Shown in pieces: positions 44,886-55,949 of a stretch of 64,000 nt of DNA. The notes beneath the pieces were generated by a model. It had not been told where the DNA came from, ran no database searches, and saw nothing but the letters and a program-made list of their open reading frames with translations. Both the position numbers and the translations under genes were made by a program. Location: assembly GCA_025991245.1 (NCBI GenBank), contig BQMJ01000053.1, positions 1-64,000 on the forward strand, read 5' to 3'. This DNA comes from Galdieria partita. Lineage: Eukaryota > Rhodophyta > Bangiophyceae > Galdieriales > Galdieriaceae. Positions within the stretch are counted from its first letter, which is position 1. Each line of letters starts with the position of its first letter.

Positions 44886-46582
44886 TTAAGAACTTGTTCC
44901 AAAGAGTGATTTCACCTTATTCACTGCATTTCCAAACTGTATACTCAAAATTCTCTTATTTTCTTTCGCTATTCCAAGAGGCCCCTTCAAAAATACTTGT
45001 CTAATTTGCTCCAAAGTCAGATCCTTCGTCTCCGGCATAAATAAAATACAAATGGCCCAACCAACGAATGTAACTCCCCCATAGAAACCAAGTAAGGTCC
45101 CTAGTTGAGTCATCGATTTGACCATTCTGGAAAATGTATAAGTTGTAGTAAAGGTGCCTATAAATGTGGCTATCACGGCAATACTCATGCCATTTGTACG
45201 TAAATACTGTGGATAAACTTCAGAATTAACTGCAATCGGTACTGCACCTAGAGCACTGCCCCAAAATAGATCATAAATGACCATTCCCAATGTATAAGCT
45301 GCAACATGCCCATTCTTATGTTTAATGTATGTTGATGCACCAGCAATAGCCAAACCAATAACAGTAAATGGTGCCAATAACAATACTAAAGGTCTTCTCC
45401 CAACTTTATCCATTAAAAAGACTGCTGGCAAAGTTGAAATAAATAAGCAGCCTCCATTGATAAGGCTCATATAGACAGAATCTAACTTGGACATTCCAAT
45501 AGCTTCATATAGCGTCCCAAGATAATATTCAATGGAGTTCACACCTGAAAATTGTTGCAAAAATATCATTGAAATAGCATAAATAACTGCGTATCGAAGT
45601 TCTGGAACACGAATAAAATCCAACCAAATAATTCTTTGGCGACTTGCTTCCAACTCTGTTCGTACTACTTCCACCATATTCACATATTCTAATCGCTCTT
45701 CAGGAGCAAATCCTCTCATATACTTCCAATTCCTCAATGCATCTCGTTCTCGACCTCTCTTCATCAACCATCTTGGACTCTCTGGAAACACTAACATAAG
45801 GAGAAAGTAAGCAACAGAGAAAACAATAGAAGAACCAAACATGAAGCGCCATGAACCGCTGACGTTGGCAAAAATAGCATCCACTACATATCCAAGCATT
45901 ACGCCAAAAAAGGCCATCAATTGGAAAAGAGCTACTAAATCACCTCGTCTATTCTTAGGTGAAGACTCTGAAATATAGAGAGGTATAGCGTCATATTCAA
46001 TACCTACACCCAAACCAAGCACCAATCTCCCCGAAATAAGGACACCAAATGATGGTGCTAGTGCTTCCATTAAAGCACCAACAGTATAGAGAACACATGC
46101 AATAAGAATGCTTCGCTTTCTTCCAGCATATTCTACCAAAACAATACCCCTGTCACATTTTTAGCGACACAATGACAATTGATTGATGTGACTTACAGAA
46201 ATCCACCGCCAATGGCTCCCAAAGCCATCCCACTTGACACCAAAGAACTTTGATGGGATGTTAGGCTCAAGTCACTAACTACAAAGAGCAGTACACCGCT
46301 AATAAGGCTTACATCGAGACCATACAAGACTGCACCAACGCTCGACAAGACTCCCACCATGATTGCAAAGTTCTTTGGATTCTTTGTCAAACAAGTAACG
46401 TCCCATCCTTTCCTTTGAAGGTCCGGAGCTTGTAATTCCTCTTCTGTAGGACCCTGTTGTGTTTCCTTCTCACCATCTTCTAGTGTTTCACTAGAATACA
46501 TAGCAGTATTGGAGAAATAATCCTCATCTTTATCTCTACTCTGATTAGCGACTTGAGACCGTACCAACTGTGACTCAGACAT
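44886..46582 (-). CDS. MFS sugar porter (sugar/polyol:H+ symporter family)
   Basis: Two exons, 46197-46582 and 44886-46149, with a 47-nt intron; 549 aa, 12 predicted membrane helices. Sugar-porter signatures: GRLVLGLGVGIEYDAIPLY (GRxxxGxGxG), FPESPRWLM (PESPR), FLQQFSGVNSIEYY (QQxSGxN), DKVGRRPLVL and FMPETKDLTLEQI (PETKG-like). A 70-residue hydrophilic N-terminus is rich in Glu and Ser. Large sugar/polyol transporter families are characteristic of heterotrophically growing Galdieria. Substrate cannot be assigned. The start is 67 bp from that of the divergent zinc-ribbon gene. Confidence 0.95.
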
Positions 46583-46649
46583 CTCTTCTGATCACAAAGA
46601 AATATCGATTTCAATGGAAGGATCATTAGTTATTTATAGCATTTGTCGA

Positions 46650-46910
46650 ATGGATCTCGCCATCATCCGAAAAAAGATAGAGAACTGCAGCCACTGTCCT
46701 ATGGACAATCATGTGGAAGAACACAATCTTTCAAAGCGCGTGAATTCAGGATCGTAACATTTGTCATGTGGACAATCCCTTGGGAGAGTTTGTTTCATTA
46801 CGAGGCCTCGAAAGGAACGCTTCTTCTGTGGCAGTTGTGTCGACATGATATATTTTTCAGAAGCCAACAAAATTTCACTTGTAAATATGTATATAAATTA
46901 TCAGTACTAA
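46650..46910 (+). CDS. Small zinc-ribbon-like protein (69 aa)
   Basis: Two exons, 46650-46753 and 46805-46910, with a 51-nt GT-AG intron; the join is in frame (70 codons with stop). The product begins MDLAIIRKKIENCSHCPMDN and after the splice reads KERFFCGSCVDMIYF. Two CxxC knuckles (C13/C16 and C41/C44) form a four-cysteine zinc-ribbon pattern. Neither half gives a long frame alone, so ordinary ORF calling misses it. Shares a 67-bp divergent promoter with the sugar porter. Family unknown. Confidence 0.5.
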
Positions 46911-47262
46911 TTAGCACTCTTATTTAGAGCGAGGTAAGCTCATTGGCTATTCCCAGGCATTACGTAAAGGTCAGAGTTTACAACTAGAGCAGTTATTACT
47001 TCAAAAAACCAGAAGAAGTAAAACATGCAGATATGGTGCAAAGTTTGGGCTTTGTCTTCAAATAGTCTGCTTATCTTTTACTAGAAGTTGTAATAGTGAT
47101 ATTCTAATGCCTAAGTTCCTCGAAGGCCAACGAGACTCGAGAAATACATCCGTTACGAATGAGACTTGCCATAAATCGAAAATTTTAGAATATTCATTTT
47201 ATCTTCCTGCGAAAACAAGTTTGCTTGTATTCAATATGCATTCTCATATTTTGCAAAGCATG
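46911..47262. other. Spacer, no gene seen
   Basis: About 350 bp between the small zinc-ribbon gene and the 3' end of the acetyltransferase gene. The plus frame at 47107-47433 mostly overlaps the antisense of the last acetyltransferase exon and has no motif. Confidence 0.5.
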
Positions 47263-48436
47263 CTACTCCAACTTAAAAATATACAAGTCATCGACATCAA
47301 TCTGATTATTCTCTATATCTTTCAGTTCTACAATCATTGGCAGCATACTGGAACTATTCACGACAAAGTTTATCACTTGAACGAAAACATGTTGCTGCGT
47401 ACTAGGGAGGATAATATGCCGATTCTTGGATAAATGAGCATCCAGCTTATCAGCATGTGTCTCTTTCAAAAGCATTAAAAAACGATGAAGTTCTCGGTTT
47501 CCTGTAGACCATAAAAAAGATTGATATATTTTCTGCTTTTCTTGACTAGGAAAGACTACTCAATATGAAAGGATTACTTTTTAGGGAGACGCTGAAATCA
47601 AAAAACAGCTTTCTTTGCTTACGATAAAGCTTAAAATTACTTGTATGAAAACCTAATTTCCATTGTTTGAACAAAACAGCGTAATGAACTGCTACTTGTT
47701 CTTTTAACAAACAAAACAACCTTCCGTCTGTATCCAGCCAATACACAATATCTGCATCGTTATTGATGCTGCTAAACTATCCAAATGGTTACAGGTATCT
47801 CAAGTCAAGATTGAACTCACCTGCTTACTCAAATCTTTCTTATATGCACGATTGCAACGAGGTGTATGAACCTGTTGGCAACTCACATAACCCATTTTTT
47901 CATAAAGCTTACAGGCAGCTTCCAAAAGGTGGGAAGTTTCCTTTCTCTGTGTTACAAAGGCAATTAAGATATTATCTTCAACTTACCAATCGACTTTCTT
48001 TATAACCCAACTCAAACGCTCGACTTTCTAAAGCACCAAGTATTAGTTTTCCATAGCCATGTCCTCTTAAGCAAGGAGAAAAGTACATCTTGCGAAACTC
48101 TACAACTGATCCTTCTGATATAGGCAAAAACGCAGCACAACCAACTATTTTGTTATCCTTTTCCAGAACCCACAATTCACCACCATTAGGTTTATAATAT
48201 TTCTCAGGATGTAACAAGTCGTTATCAGTGTCCACAGGATCAAATTCTAAAGTGTGCTCCTCAAGTGCGGCTTTTACCAGTTTCTCTGTGGCAGTCCTGT
48301 CTTGTGGCTTCCAACTACGAATAGTGAGTAGTCCAGCAAAAGTACAAAACTCTGTGCCAGGTTGCCGTTGAGACGGCTTTGCTAATAAGACATCGTCCAG
48401 GTTCGTAACATCATCACTTGCGTTCATCACGTTCAT
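47263..48436 (-). CDS. GNAT acetyltransferase with an unusual C-terminal extension
   Basis: Four exons, 47987-48436, 47821-47946, 47560-47776 and 47263-47501, joined in frame by 40-, 44- and 58-nt introns; 343 aa. The GNAT core is residues about 35-190: GELWVLEKDNKIVGCAAFLP, VEFRKMYFSPCLRGHGYGK (the acetyl-CoA loop RGxGxG/K), then ETSHLLEAACKLYEKMGYV. Most such enzymes stop here with a HTPRCNRAYKKDL-type end. The extension (about 195-343) reads DADIVYWLDTDGRLFCLLKE and FHTSNFKLYRKQRK, faintly like a heat-shock-factor winged helix, and ends in an acidic strand-rich tail. Acceptor substrate unknown. If intron 2 is retained, a short form would end within seven codons. Confidence 0.75.
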
Positions 48437-48492
48437 TTGCAGCGTCCTTCTACAATTTCACACAAAAACTTTATTTGAGAAGAAAACATTCA

Positions 48493-49370
48493 CTATCCGA
48501 TAATCATTTTTCCATCCTCTGTAAACTTGTAAGGAGGAATCTCCAAGTTGGAAGGAGCCGGTCCCTTTCGAATACGACCACTAATATCATAATGTGAACC
48601 ATGACAAGGACAGAACCAACCACCATAGTCTCCAGCATCAGCGATAGGAATACAACCAAGATGCGTACAAATTCCAATAACTACCAGCCAATGAGGATCC
48701 TCTACTCTACTCTCATCAAGTTGAGGGTCTCGCAGATCAGCATGATCATCTTGTTTAGCCTTTTCGATATCTGCTTCCGAACGATGTCTAATAAATACTG
48801 GCTTTCCTCGCCACTTTACGGAAACGGTAGATCCTTCTGGAATACTGTCCAAGCTAACTTCTGTTGAAGCCTCTGCCAATACATCTGCCGAGGGCATCAT
48901 AGTATAAATGAAACATAGGATTATTACACGAGCAATACAAGCAGATATGAACTTGCAAGTTCCTAACCACAAGTAAACTACTGTTCTCTTACTTGGATCA
49001 CCTGGACGCCAACGATGAACGTGATGGAAATATTCATCGGCATAACCCATAGGAATAGCTGTAGAAGTGGAGCTTTTACCAGTGGCAACTTCACCTGGTT
49101 TTCTACCACCCTCAACGACTCCATCACTTAAGTAACGACTTAACAAACTTTGGACGGAGTCTAATAAAGTATTGAAAACTTGGAATCCTCAAAGAACGTG
49201 CACTTACTGTTGCTCCACTGTCCAGTTCTTGAGGTGGAAGAAGTAACTAGTCGCAATCCCCTTTCTCCGTTCCTTTCCAAACTACTTGTAAGAGACATCA
49301 ATCTGTAACCTTGTTTCAAGGCATGGACACGATTCACAAAACTGGCTAGTCCACGTAAAGCAAAAGCCAT
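48493..49370 (-). CDS. UQCRFS1: Mitochondrial Rieske iron-sulfur protein of complex III
   Basis: Two exons, 49208-49370 and 48493-49160, intron 47 nt; 276 aa. Basic, Ser-rich mitochondrial presequence, then a membrane anchor (YLWLGTCKFISACIARVIIL, about residues 113-132) with the conserved SADVLA hinge. [2Fe-2S] ligands are in CTHLGC (C219, H221, with C224) and CPCHGSHYD (C238, C240, H241). The C-terminus GPAPSNLEIPPYKF is standard for the mitochondrial branch rather than the plastid b6f protein. It moves electrons from ubiquinol to cytochrome c1. Confidence 0.97.
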
Positions 49371-49545
49371 GAGAAGCCCTTATGGTTCAACTGCCACACA
49401 ACGTATTTCCACTGACAATTCGATTTTATGGGATTGCTTTGTGAAAGTTATCCGGTAACAAACTTAGACTTTCTTATAGGATAAATAAACCTTTCATATT
49501 TATTGTGATATCTAGAGTCAACTTTTTAATATATGTAAGTAGTGT

Positions 49546-50215
49546 TTACTTTCCACTATATATCTCCTTGTCATACAGGCCACTCTTTCCTCCACTTTTT
49601 CTCAAAAGCTGTATTTCTTGGATAGAAATACGTTTGCTCAACGACTTGCACATATCATACACAGTCAAGGCCGAAGCAGAGACTGCAGTTAGAGCTTCCA
49701 TCTCTGCTCCTGTTTCTGCCTAAAATATTTCAGGTTTGGAAGATACCCACGAGTATGGTTACCTTGGTCTTTACAGTTGACCTTATATTAATTATGTGTT
49801 GCTCTCGATCCAGTGAGAGTTGGACATCAACGTGCTGGAGTTGGAGAGGGTGACAGAGTGGAATCCAGTCACTTGTTTTCTTTGCTGCCTGAATACCAGC
49901 AATCTGAGCAGTTACAAACAAGTTACCTTTGGCTGTTTCTATGATACCGGAATGCTTCCAACTCGTTCTTTCTAGCAACTTGTTGTATGCTTCTTCACCG
50001 AGAAATACTTTTGCTTCTGCCGTGGCACTTCTCAAAGTGATTTCTTTGTTCGAAACGTCGACCATAGAAATATTACCTCTTTCATCAATATGACCAACGC
50101 TTTCTACATTCTCTTTAGCATTTATTCTTGTACTATAGCAAAATATCGAGTTCCACAGAAGCCTTGACCCAGTAAGAAATTGTGTCGGTGCCTGAAGCAT
50201 TCTACAAATGGCCAT
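49546..50215 (-). CDS. MOCS1B/CNX3: Molybdopterin precursor synthase subunit MoaC (CNX3)
   Basis: Two exons, 49763-50215 and 49546-49719, intron 43 nt; 208 aa. The first 35 residues are a likely mitochondrial presequence. MoaC motifs: [54 protein letters not shown] and, across the splice, [20 protein letters not shown] and GGKSG. With MoaA it converts GTP to cyclic pyranopterin phosphate; in plants this step is mitochondrial. Its ATG lies only 2 bp after the stop codon of tocopherol cyclase on the same strand. Confidence 0.95.
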
Positions 50216-50217
50216 TT

Positions 50218-51694
50218 CTATTCAACACCATCAAAGTATTGTATTACGTTCCTCAAAAGTAATGGAAGTTGCAATACTGTATCCGTCCAAACAGTGTCCC
50301 AACAATATTTGTCTTCGCCACCAACTTCAACTGCGGCAAGATTGGAATAATCGTCCAGCACTTTACATCGAGTGCTCTTCTCAGTTATTTGTATTTGCAA
50401 ATGACCCAATAAACTTTCTCTTGTGTTTGGCTGCAAACCATTTAATGCAGGACCTAATAATATATGACCTGGAGAATCACACCAAGCTCTTAAAACTGCA
50501 AAATAATCAGTAGATTCTGCAACAACATTCCAACTGCCCCAAGAAGCAACTTCCCAAGTAACATAAAAACTAGTCCAATTGGTGAATAAATAATGTCTTC
50601 CTCGGTGGTGAATGGATAACATTCCAACTGTCTCCTCTTGTTCAAGCTTTAATAATACGCGACGAATTGCACCAACACTAGTCACCGACAAATCCTTCTC
50701 CGTACAAAAACTCTAAATGAGATCGAGTGTCATATCAGTATATATCATCAATAATCCTCTCTACTTACATTACACTGCAACCAAAACCACTTTTTAGGAA
50801 AACGCTGGCCCCAATTCTTTTCTATATAAACAGGACAGTCACGAATGGGATATGATCGACCTTTCCAACGCAGCCAACCTTTGGAAAAACAAGAATAATT
50901 GATACATCCTTAAGAATATTGGAAACAAAACATGGCATACCGTTACCTAACCCGTGTGCCATCAAAACTTGATATCCCGGATCAAACAAAAATGGAATAT
51001 GTGACAACCAAGAAGCTGTACTCCTCTGTGGATCTCTTCCACGAGAACCCCAACCATCTATACTATGAATATCTAAACTCCAAGAGAAACTTAGAGAGGA
51101 ATCTTTATCATCAATTAAACTACCACAGTGATAGTGTCTAGTCCACTGAAAGCCAAGAGGAATTCTGTGAAAGAAGATTGAAGGATCTAGCTGTCTCGGA
51201 AGTCCCAAGTCCATTCCAACCTTCAAAGTAGAACCTTCAAGCTGCCATTGACCCATACCAAATGTGTCTTCAAGATGCCAAAACTGTGAATTCTTAAAAG
51301 TATGGAACAACAAACTTTTCGAATTCAAAACTTGAGCTGTATACTCCCAACCAGAACTCTTTCTTTCCAACGCATAAATAATCGAAAAGCTTTCGCTCAA
51401 CTCGGGTATACTGACACGAAAATAATAGCCTTCAAAAAAGTAACCTTTCAGAAGTGGAACAGCTTCCAAGACTTTCCAATGCGGAGTGAACACAATCCGT
51501 TTCTCGTCGTATGAAGAAGATGTACAACGCGAATTCTGTTGTACAACGGGTAGGTTTGGTGCAATACAGTATTGGCGTTTATGAAACGAGGATGAAAACT
51601 CTTTCCGTAAGTAGAGAACTGCGAACGAAGTTTGTCGCGTAAGTGGAGGACAACAGAGAAAACCTATTTGCTTCGAAAAACAAATTTGTGTCAT
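50218..51694 (-). CDS. VTE1: Tocopherol cyclase
   Basis: Three exons, 50947-51694, 50769-50878 and 50218-50712, with introns of 68 and 56 nt; 450 aa. A plastid transit-like N-terminus (about 65 residues) precedes the family motifs FTPHWKVLE, KGYFFEGYYFRVSIPELSES, PVYIEKNWGQRFPKKWFWLQ and a C-terminal half with VEVGGEDKYCW. The enzyme closes the chromanol ring of vitamin E in the plastid (plastoglobule). Presence supports a photosynthetic eukaryote. The 3' end abuts the MoaC start. Confidence 0.95.
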
Positions 51695-52278
51695 ATCTAG
51701 TAAAAACTGTACTGCTTTTCAAAGAAAGGCTTTGATTCCATGACGTAAAATGACCCCGTCTTCAGGTAGAAAAACTCAAATTTCTACACAAATAGGAAAG
51801 CAACCAATTTGATCAGGTTGACACAACTGGCTGAGCCTTTGGTAAAATGCGAAGAGTATAGTATTTTCAACCTTTGACGCAAGGGTCGTATAAAATAGAT
51901 TCGTACTTTAAACAGAAAGCGTGTTAAGCTACAGTTGACCTGTTTTATGCATCAACACAGTAAGGGTTTGAAAAAATTAAGTATAAATATTTTTGCGACG
52001 AGAATACTGACAATTCGACACTTTAGAATCTACTAAGACATTCTTATTAACGCAGATCGTCTAGAAAACTCAACGAAAAACACGAGTTTGATACTTGAGA
52101 GCTATTGATAAAAACCAACAGAAAATAAATGATTTCCATATCTAATAAGAGTACCCAAATTAAATTAGTTTTTTTTATTCGTAAAAGCCATTTTGGAGAA
52201 AGAGGTAGTTTGCGGTGAGTCGATGTCAACTTGTCTCTAGAGAATGAAAGATAGAAAGGCAACAAGGCAGCTCTTACA
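51695..52278. other. Divergent spacer, no gene seen
   Basis: About 580 bp upstream of tocopherol cyclase. AT-rich with short poly-A and poly-T runs; the minus frame at 52047-52265 lacks any motif. It probably contains promoters for VTE1 and the plus-strand genes to the right. Confidence 0.45.
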
Positions 52279-52573
52279 ATGACTTCAAAGGAACAACTTG
52301 AAGCTTGGATTCATAGTGAAGAAAACCTTCAAACAAAATAGACTATCTTATGTCAACGCTTTGAATCCAGTTTCACAAGAAAACTGTCGTTGCTTTCAAG
52401 AAATAGTTGAATGGTCCTCCGCTTCAAATGATGCTTTGAATGGGCAGAAATGGGAAAGCAAAATACTCTCGTGCAACGTCGCCAAAGGTGAAATGGCCAA
52501 AGGTCCCAGAGTATTCTCATTCCAAGTGAAATTGCTTCCAAGGTGGTGCGCAAGCCAAAATGAGTCACCATGA
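52279..52573 (+). CDS. Possible small two-exon gene (79 aa)
   Basis: Exons 52279-52315 and 52371-52573 join in frame over a 55-nt GT-AG intron. Product begins MTSKEQLEAWI and continues SQENCRCFQEIVEWSSAS and WESKILSCNV. Its stop codon overlaps the ATG of the next gene (52560) by 14 bases in another frame, which is unusual and lowers confidence. It could instead be an upstream reading frame or 5' exon. No family recognised. Confidence 0.33.
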
Positions 52574-53672
52574 CGCAAGGCTTTTTTTGATATTGTTGTT
52601 TCTTTGCCTAGCTTTTATGCTCGTACAAAGTGTTGAAGAACAAGAAAAAGGAATAGAAACGAAGAAAAAGATAGAAACACTAGACAAGCAGTTGAGTGAA
52701 ATGAATAAGCAGATGGAATCCTCCAAGAGGGGAAACGAGAGGGAGATTCGAAGACTTAAGAGAGAAATAGAGCAGAAGAAGGAGAAGCAGAAAAACTCGG
52801 AGGGTAACTTAAGGGCTAAGGAAACTGAAGTTAACCAACTCAGGGCAAAGTTGGACGAAGTACAAAGAGAGCTTCTAATTCTGGAAGCAAAGAGCAATAA
52901 TCCCCAACTGAAGAATGTTCTTGCCTCAGTGTTGAAGAATTTTGAAAAATATTTGGACCCTCACGTAGCTCTGGCTTTTGAGGCAACTCATGAGAAGATG
53001 CAGTCTTTGTTGGATGCTGCTAATGATCATTCCATTGTCAAAGTTGCGGCCTCTGAAAATGCCGATGGCTTCAGTTTGTTTGGAGCGTTACTTACTTATG
53101 GCGTGTTCTTTGTACCTCTAACCTGTTGCTTCTATGGAATGTTCCGTATCAGTGCAAAGTTAAGGCTGAAGCATTATGTACTCATGGGAAACATCTTCTG
53201 TTTGTCCTTTTGCTTACTAACGCTAGTTCTTCATGTGTTCATGGGAGAGAGTCCTTTTGAGAGTTTTAGAAGCAATGATCAAAATAGTGTTATAATGTTG
53301 GTCATTTTCATTTGTTTTCTCTGCGCTCTTTCTTGCGCTATTGTCATGCTTGCATTGCTAAAGAGCGAAGACTTGAAAGAGGCGCTCTTCTATGCAGTAG
53401 TGTTTCCATTGAATTGTTCTTTAGGTTTGTCTTTGAGGAACCGACTTTATTATCCTATTGTACATCATGAGCCATTTGAACTTAGTGTAATGTTCTTGTT
53501 GACTGCATGCTTTTTGTATTCTTGTGAAATTCTTATCCAGTATGCTGTATTATATAATATGACTCGGTCAACTCTTTTCTTGTCATTGAATGGTGATATT
53601 AATGGAGACGTGGAGCGTAGCAGCAATAATGGAACTCCGTTGAAGAAAGTTTTGATAACAAAAGCTGACTGA
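52560..53672 (+). CDS. Secreted-pathway coiled-coil, multi-spanning membrane protein, unidentified
   Basis: Single exon, 370 aa. A clear signal peptide or first helix (ARLFLILLFLCLAFMLVQSV, residues 6-25) is followed by a highly charged coiled coil (about 28-115, for example IRRLKREIEQKKEKQKNSEG), a linker, and about five membrane helices between residues 172 and 340 (SLFGALLTYGVFFVPLTCCF, VLMGNIFCLSFCLLTLVLHV, VIMLVIFICFLCALSCAIVM, LSVMFLLTACFLYSCEILIQ). The plan is a lumenal or extracellular coiled coil attached to a membrane bundle. I do not recognise the family. Confidence 0.75.
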   Translation: MSHHDARLFLILLFLCLAFMLVQSVEEQEKGIETKKKIETLDKQLSEMNKQMESSKRGNEREIRRLKREIEQKKEKQKNSEGNLRAKETEVNQLRAKLDEVQRELLILEAKSNNPQLKNVLASVLKNFEKYLDPHVALAFEATHEKMQSLLDAANDHSIVKVAASENADGFSLFGALLTYGVFFVPLTCCFYGMFRISAKLRLKHYVLMGNIFCLSFCLLTLVLHVFMGESPFESFRSNDQNSVIMLVIFICFLCALSCAIVMLALLKSEDLKEALFYAVVFPLNCSLGLSLRNRLYYPIVHHEPFELSVMFLLTACFLYSCEILIQYAVLYNMTRSTLFLSLNGDINGDVERSSNNGTPLKKVLITKAD

Positions 53673-53741
53673 GTAACCAATCAAAGACAATGACTGAATT
53701 GTAACATTGAGCTTTCTACAAAAATAAAAATTTTCATTTAT

Positions 53742-54755
53742 ATGGCTGGCCATGCCTGGGGTCTCCGTTACTTTGCAAAAAGGTTTTACGCTTCTCGTTC
53801 AGTTCCCATTGAGCAAATAAAAGAACTGAGAAAACAGACTGGAGCACCGCTTTCTGAAATTAAAAAAGCTTTGGAAGAGGAAGAAACTTTCGAATCTGCA
53901 ATAGATTGGCTTCGGAGGCGCGGAGTGGAACTCGCTTCCAAGAAGAAGGATCGTTCAGCCGATGACGGTTTAGTTGCAGCATTATTTTCCAAAGATGGAA
54001 AGTCAGCAGCAGCAGTTGAAGTCAACTGTGAAAGCGATTTTGTTGCAAAGACTGTGGAATTTCAGAATCTGACAACTGGTCTATGTCGAGCTGTACTTTC
54101 CGTCACTCCTAGCGCTTACATTCCTGGAAAGATACTCCGATTATCCACTGAAGAGATTGAAAAGCTAAAAAGCCACAATTTGTCTATTCATTCTGAGAAA
54201 ATCTCTTGTGAAGATGCCATCTCCCAAACGGTGGCAACTTTAGGTGAAAAAATTACTTTCACGAATGCCTTGTATTTATCAGTAGGTGATTTTGGAGTTA
54301 TCTCGAGTTATGTTCACAACAAATTGAATGACTCAGTTGGCAAAATTGTTAGTCTTGTGTCGCTATGTTGGCCGAAGGAGACTAAACCAAAACCAGGAGT
54401 CGAAGATATAATCAAAGACGCTGGAAAGGAATTGTGTATGCACATTGTGGCGTCCAATCCTGAGTATGTAAGAAGAGGTGATATACCAGATGATGTTTTA
54501 GAAAGGGAGCGTTATGTACTTGTTGAACAAGCAAAGTCTACTGGTAAACCCGATCATGCTATACAGAAAATGGTAGATGGAAGACTTCGCAAGTTTTTTG
54601 AGGAAGTTGTTCTTATGGATCAATCATTTATACGTGATCAACAGTTATCAAAGCCAAGAAAGGTTGCACGTTATATTGAGGAGCTTTCGCAAGAAGTAGG
54701 CTTCCAAATATCCATTGGAGACTATGTAAGACTCGCTGTTGGCAAAAAAGCTTGA
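53742..54755 (+). CDS. TSFM: Mitochondrial elongation factor Ts
   Basis: Single exon, 337 aa. Short presequence with LRYFAKRFYASRS, then the EF-Ts UBA-like N-domain IKELRKQTGAPLSEIKKALE and the core signature VEVNCESDFVAKTVEFQNL (TDFVA equivalent). The C-terminal part shows GKELCMHIVASNPEYV and DQSFIRDQQ. It is the nucleotide-exchange factor for EF-Tu; plastid EF-Ts of red algae is usually plastid-encoded, and the presequence suggests mitochondria. Confidence 0.94.
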   Translation: MAGHAWGLRYFAKRFYASRSVPIEQIKELRKQTGAPLSEIKKALEEEETFESAIDWLRRRGVELASKKKDRSADDGLVAALFSKDGKSAAAVEVNCESDFVAKTVEFQNLTTGLCRAVLSVTPSAYIPGKILRLSTEEIEKLKSHNLSIHSEKISCEDAISQTVATLGEKITFTNALYLSVGDFGVISSYVHNKLNDSVGKIVSLVSLCWPKETKPKPGVEDIIKDAGKELCMHIVASNPEYVRRGDIPDDVLERERYVLVEQAKSTGKPDHAIQKMVDGRLRKFFEEVVLMDQSFIRDQQLSKPRKVARYIEELSQEVGFQISIGDYVRLAVGKKA

Positions 54756-54871
54756 GAGATTTTTTTGTTTGGATAGTTTTTTGGTTCAATCCTGCTTTTG
54801 ACATAGCTTTACTTTCGTGAGCTTTTGTTCATCTTGTTAGCTTAAAGCACAGCGTCTTGTCTGGGAGTTTG

Positions 54872-55741
54872 TCATTTTGGATTGAAATTCCTATCTTCTT
54901 CTTGCTCAATAGGAATGTTTTCTGTGTTTGCTAATAGACAGGAATGAATTTCAACGATAGTATTGTGAAGATCCAAAAGCTTGAAAGAAATCAGTTCTTT
55001 CATTTCTTGGATTGACAGTGAAATTTTGTCTTTCATTGCTTCTACATTTGCTTTCAACTAAATAAAACATTAGATATAGACAGAAAGGATCCAACCAAAG
55101 TATCTTACCTCATTTTGTAGTTTGTTCATGGAATATTGTACATTCCTATCTTGTTGACTCCTTTCGTACTGAACTTCCTTCAGTATTTCTTCGAGTGTTT
55201 GCAAGTTATCTTGAATTTTTTGCAATTCTCCTTGGAAAGCTAGTTGTTTCTGACACAGCTGCTGAACTTCAATCGAGGAAAAGGTTTGATTCTCAGTTGC
55301 CGCTTGTTTGATCAGCGCTTCTCGATAAGTGGCAAATTCTTCATCATTAGAAGCGACCATATTCGTCTTATGACTAAGAGGTTGAAGAATTGCCTCGTTT
55401 ACTGCTTCATATGATTGTTTACGAGAGTTTTCATTGTCATCCAAGGACACGCAGTCTCCAGTGTTCATTGCTGCCATACTTTGATACTCTTTGCATTTTT
55501 CAGAGACCTTATTTTTGTATTGGTTTCCACTACTATTTCTTTGATATTTTTGCTTCAACATTCTGACATAATGACTGGTAGGCAAGGATAAGCAGCTCTC
55601 TCTCGAGTCGAATACTTTGGCACTAGTGGGGTTGCTTTCTGAAAATTGGATAGGATTGAGATTGGTTGTTTCATTTCTTGTTTGTGAGTGGAAAGTATAA
55701 TTGTAATAAGGAAATTGTGAAAAACTTTCCTTTTGACTCAT
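54872..55741 (-). CDS. Coiled-coil protein, unidentified
   Basis: Two exons, 55109-55741 and 54872-55057, intron 51 nt; 272 aa. The N-terminal half is polar, Ser/Asn/Gln-rich and probably disordered. Residues about 150-250 form a coiled coil (FQGELQKIQDNLQTLEEILK, then KANVEAMKDKISLSIQEMKE) that crosses the splice site. The composition suggests a cytoskeletal, centriole-like or scaffold role, but nothing diagnostic is visible. Upstream exons cannot be excluded. Confidence 0.7.
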
Positions 55742-55949
55742 TGAAGAACCTAAAAATGTTTTGATATATCAACTTGTTTTGCGCCAAACAGGATTTTATC
55801 ATTTTTCTTTTCCAAACACACATTTTCAATCATCTTCTTTCATATAAAAAGTGATGGATGCATAAGGTATTGTAAATTCTTCGAATATTTGAGTTGCATT
55901 TTATCCTAAAAGATATCGTACCTTCTATCGCACACTTTGGTTTCCATAG

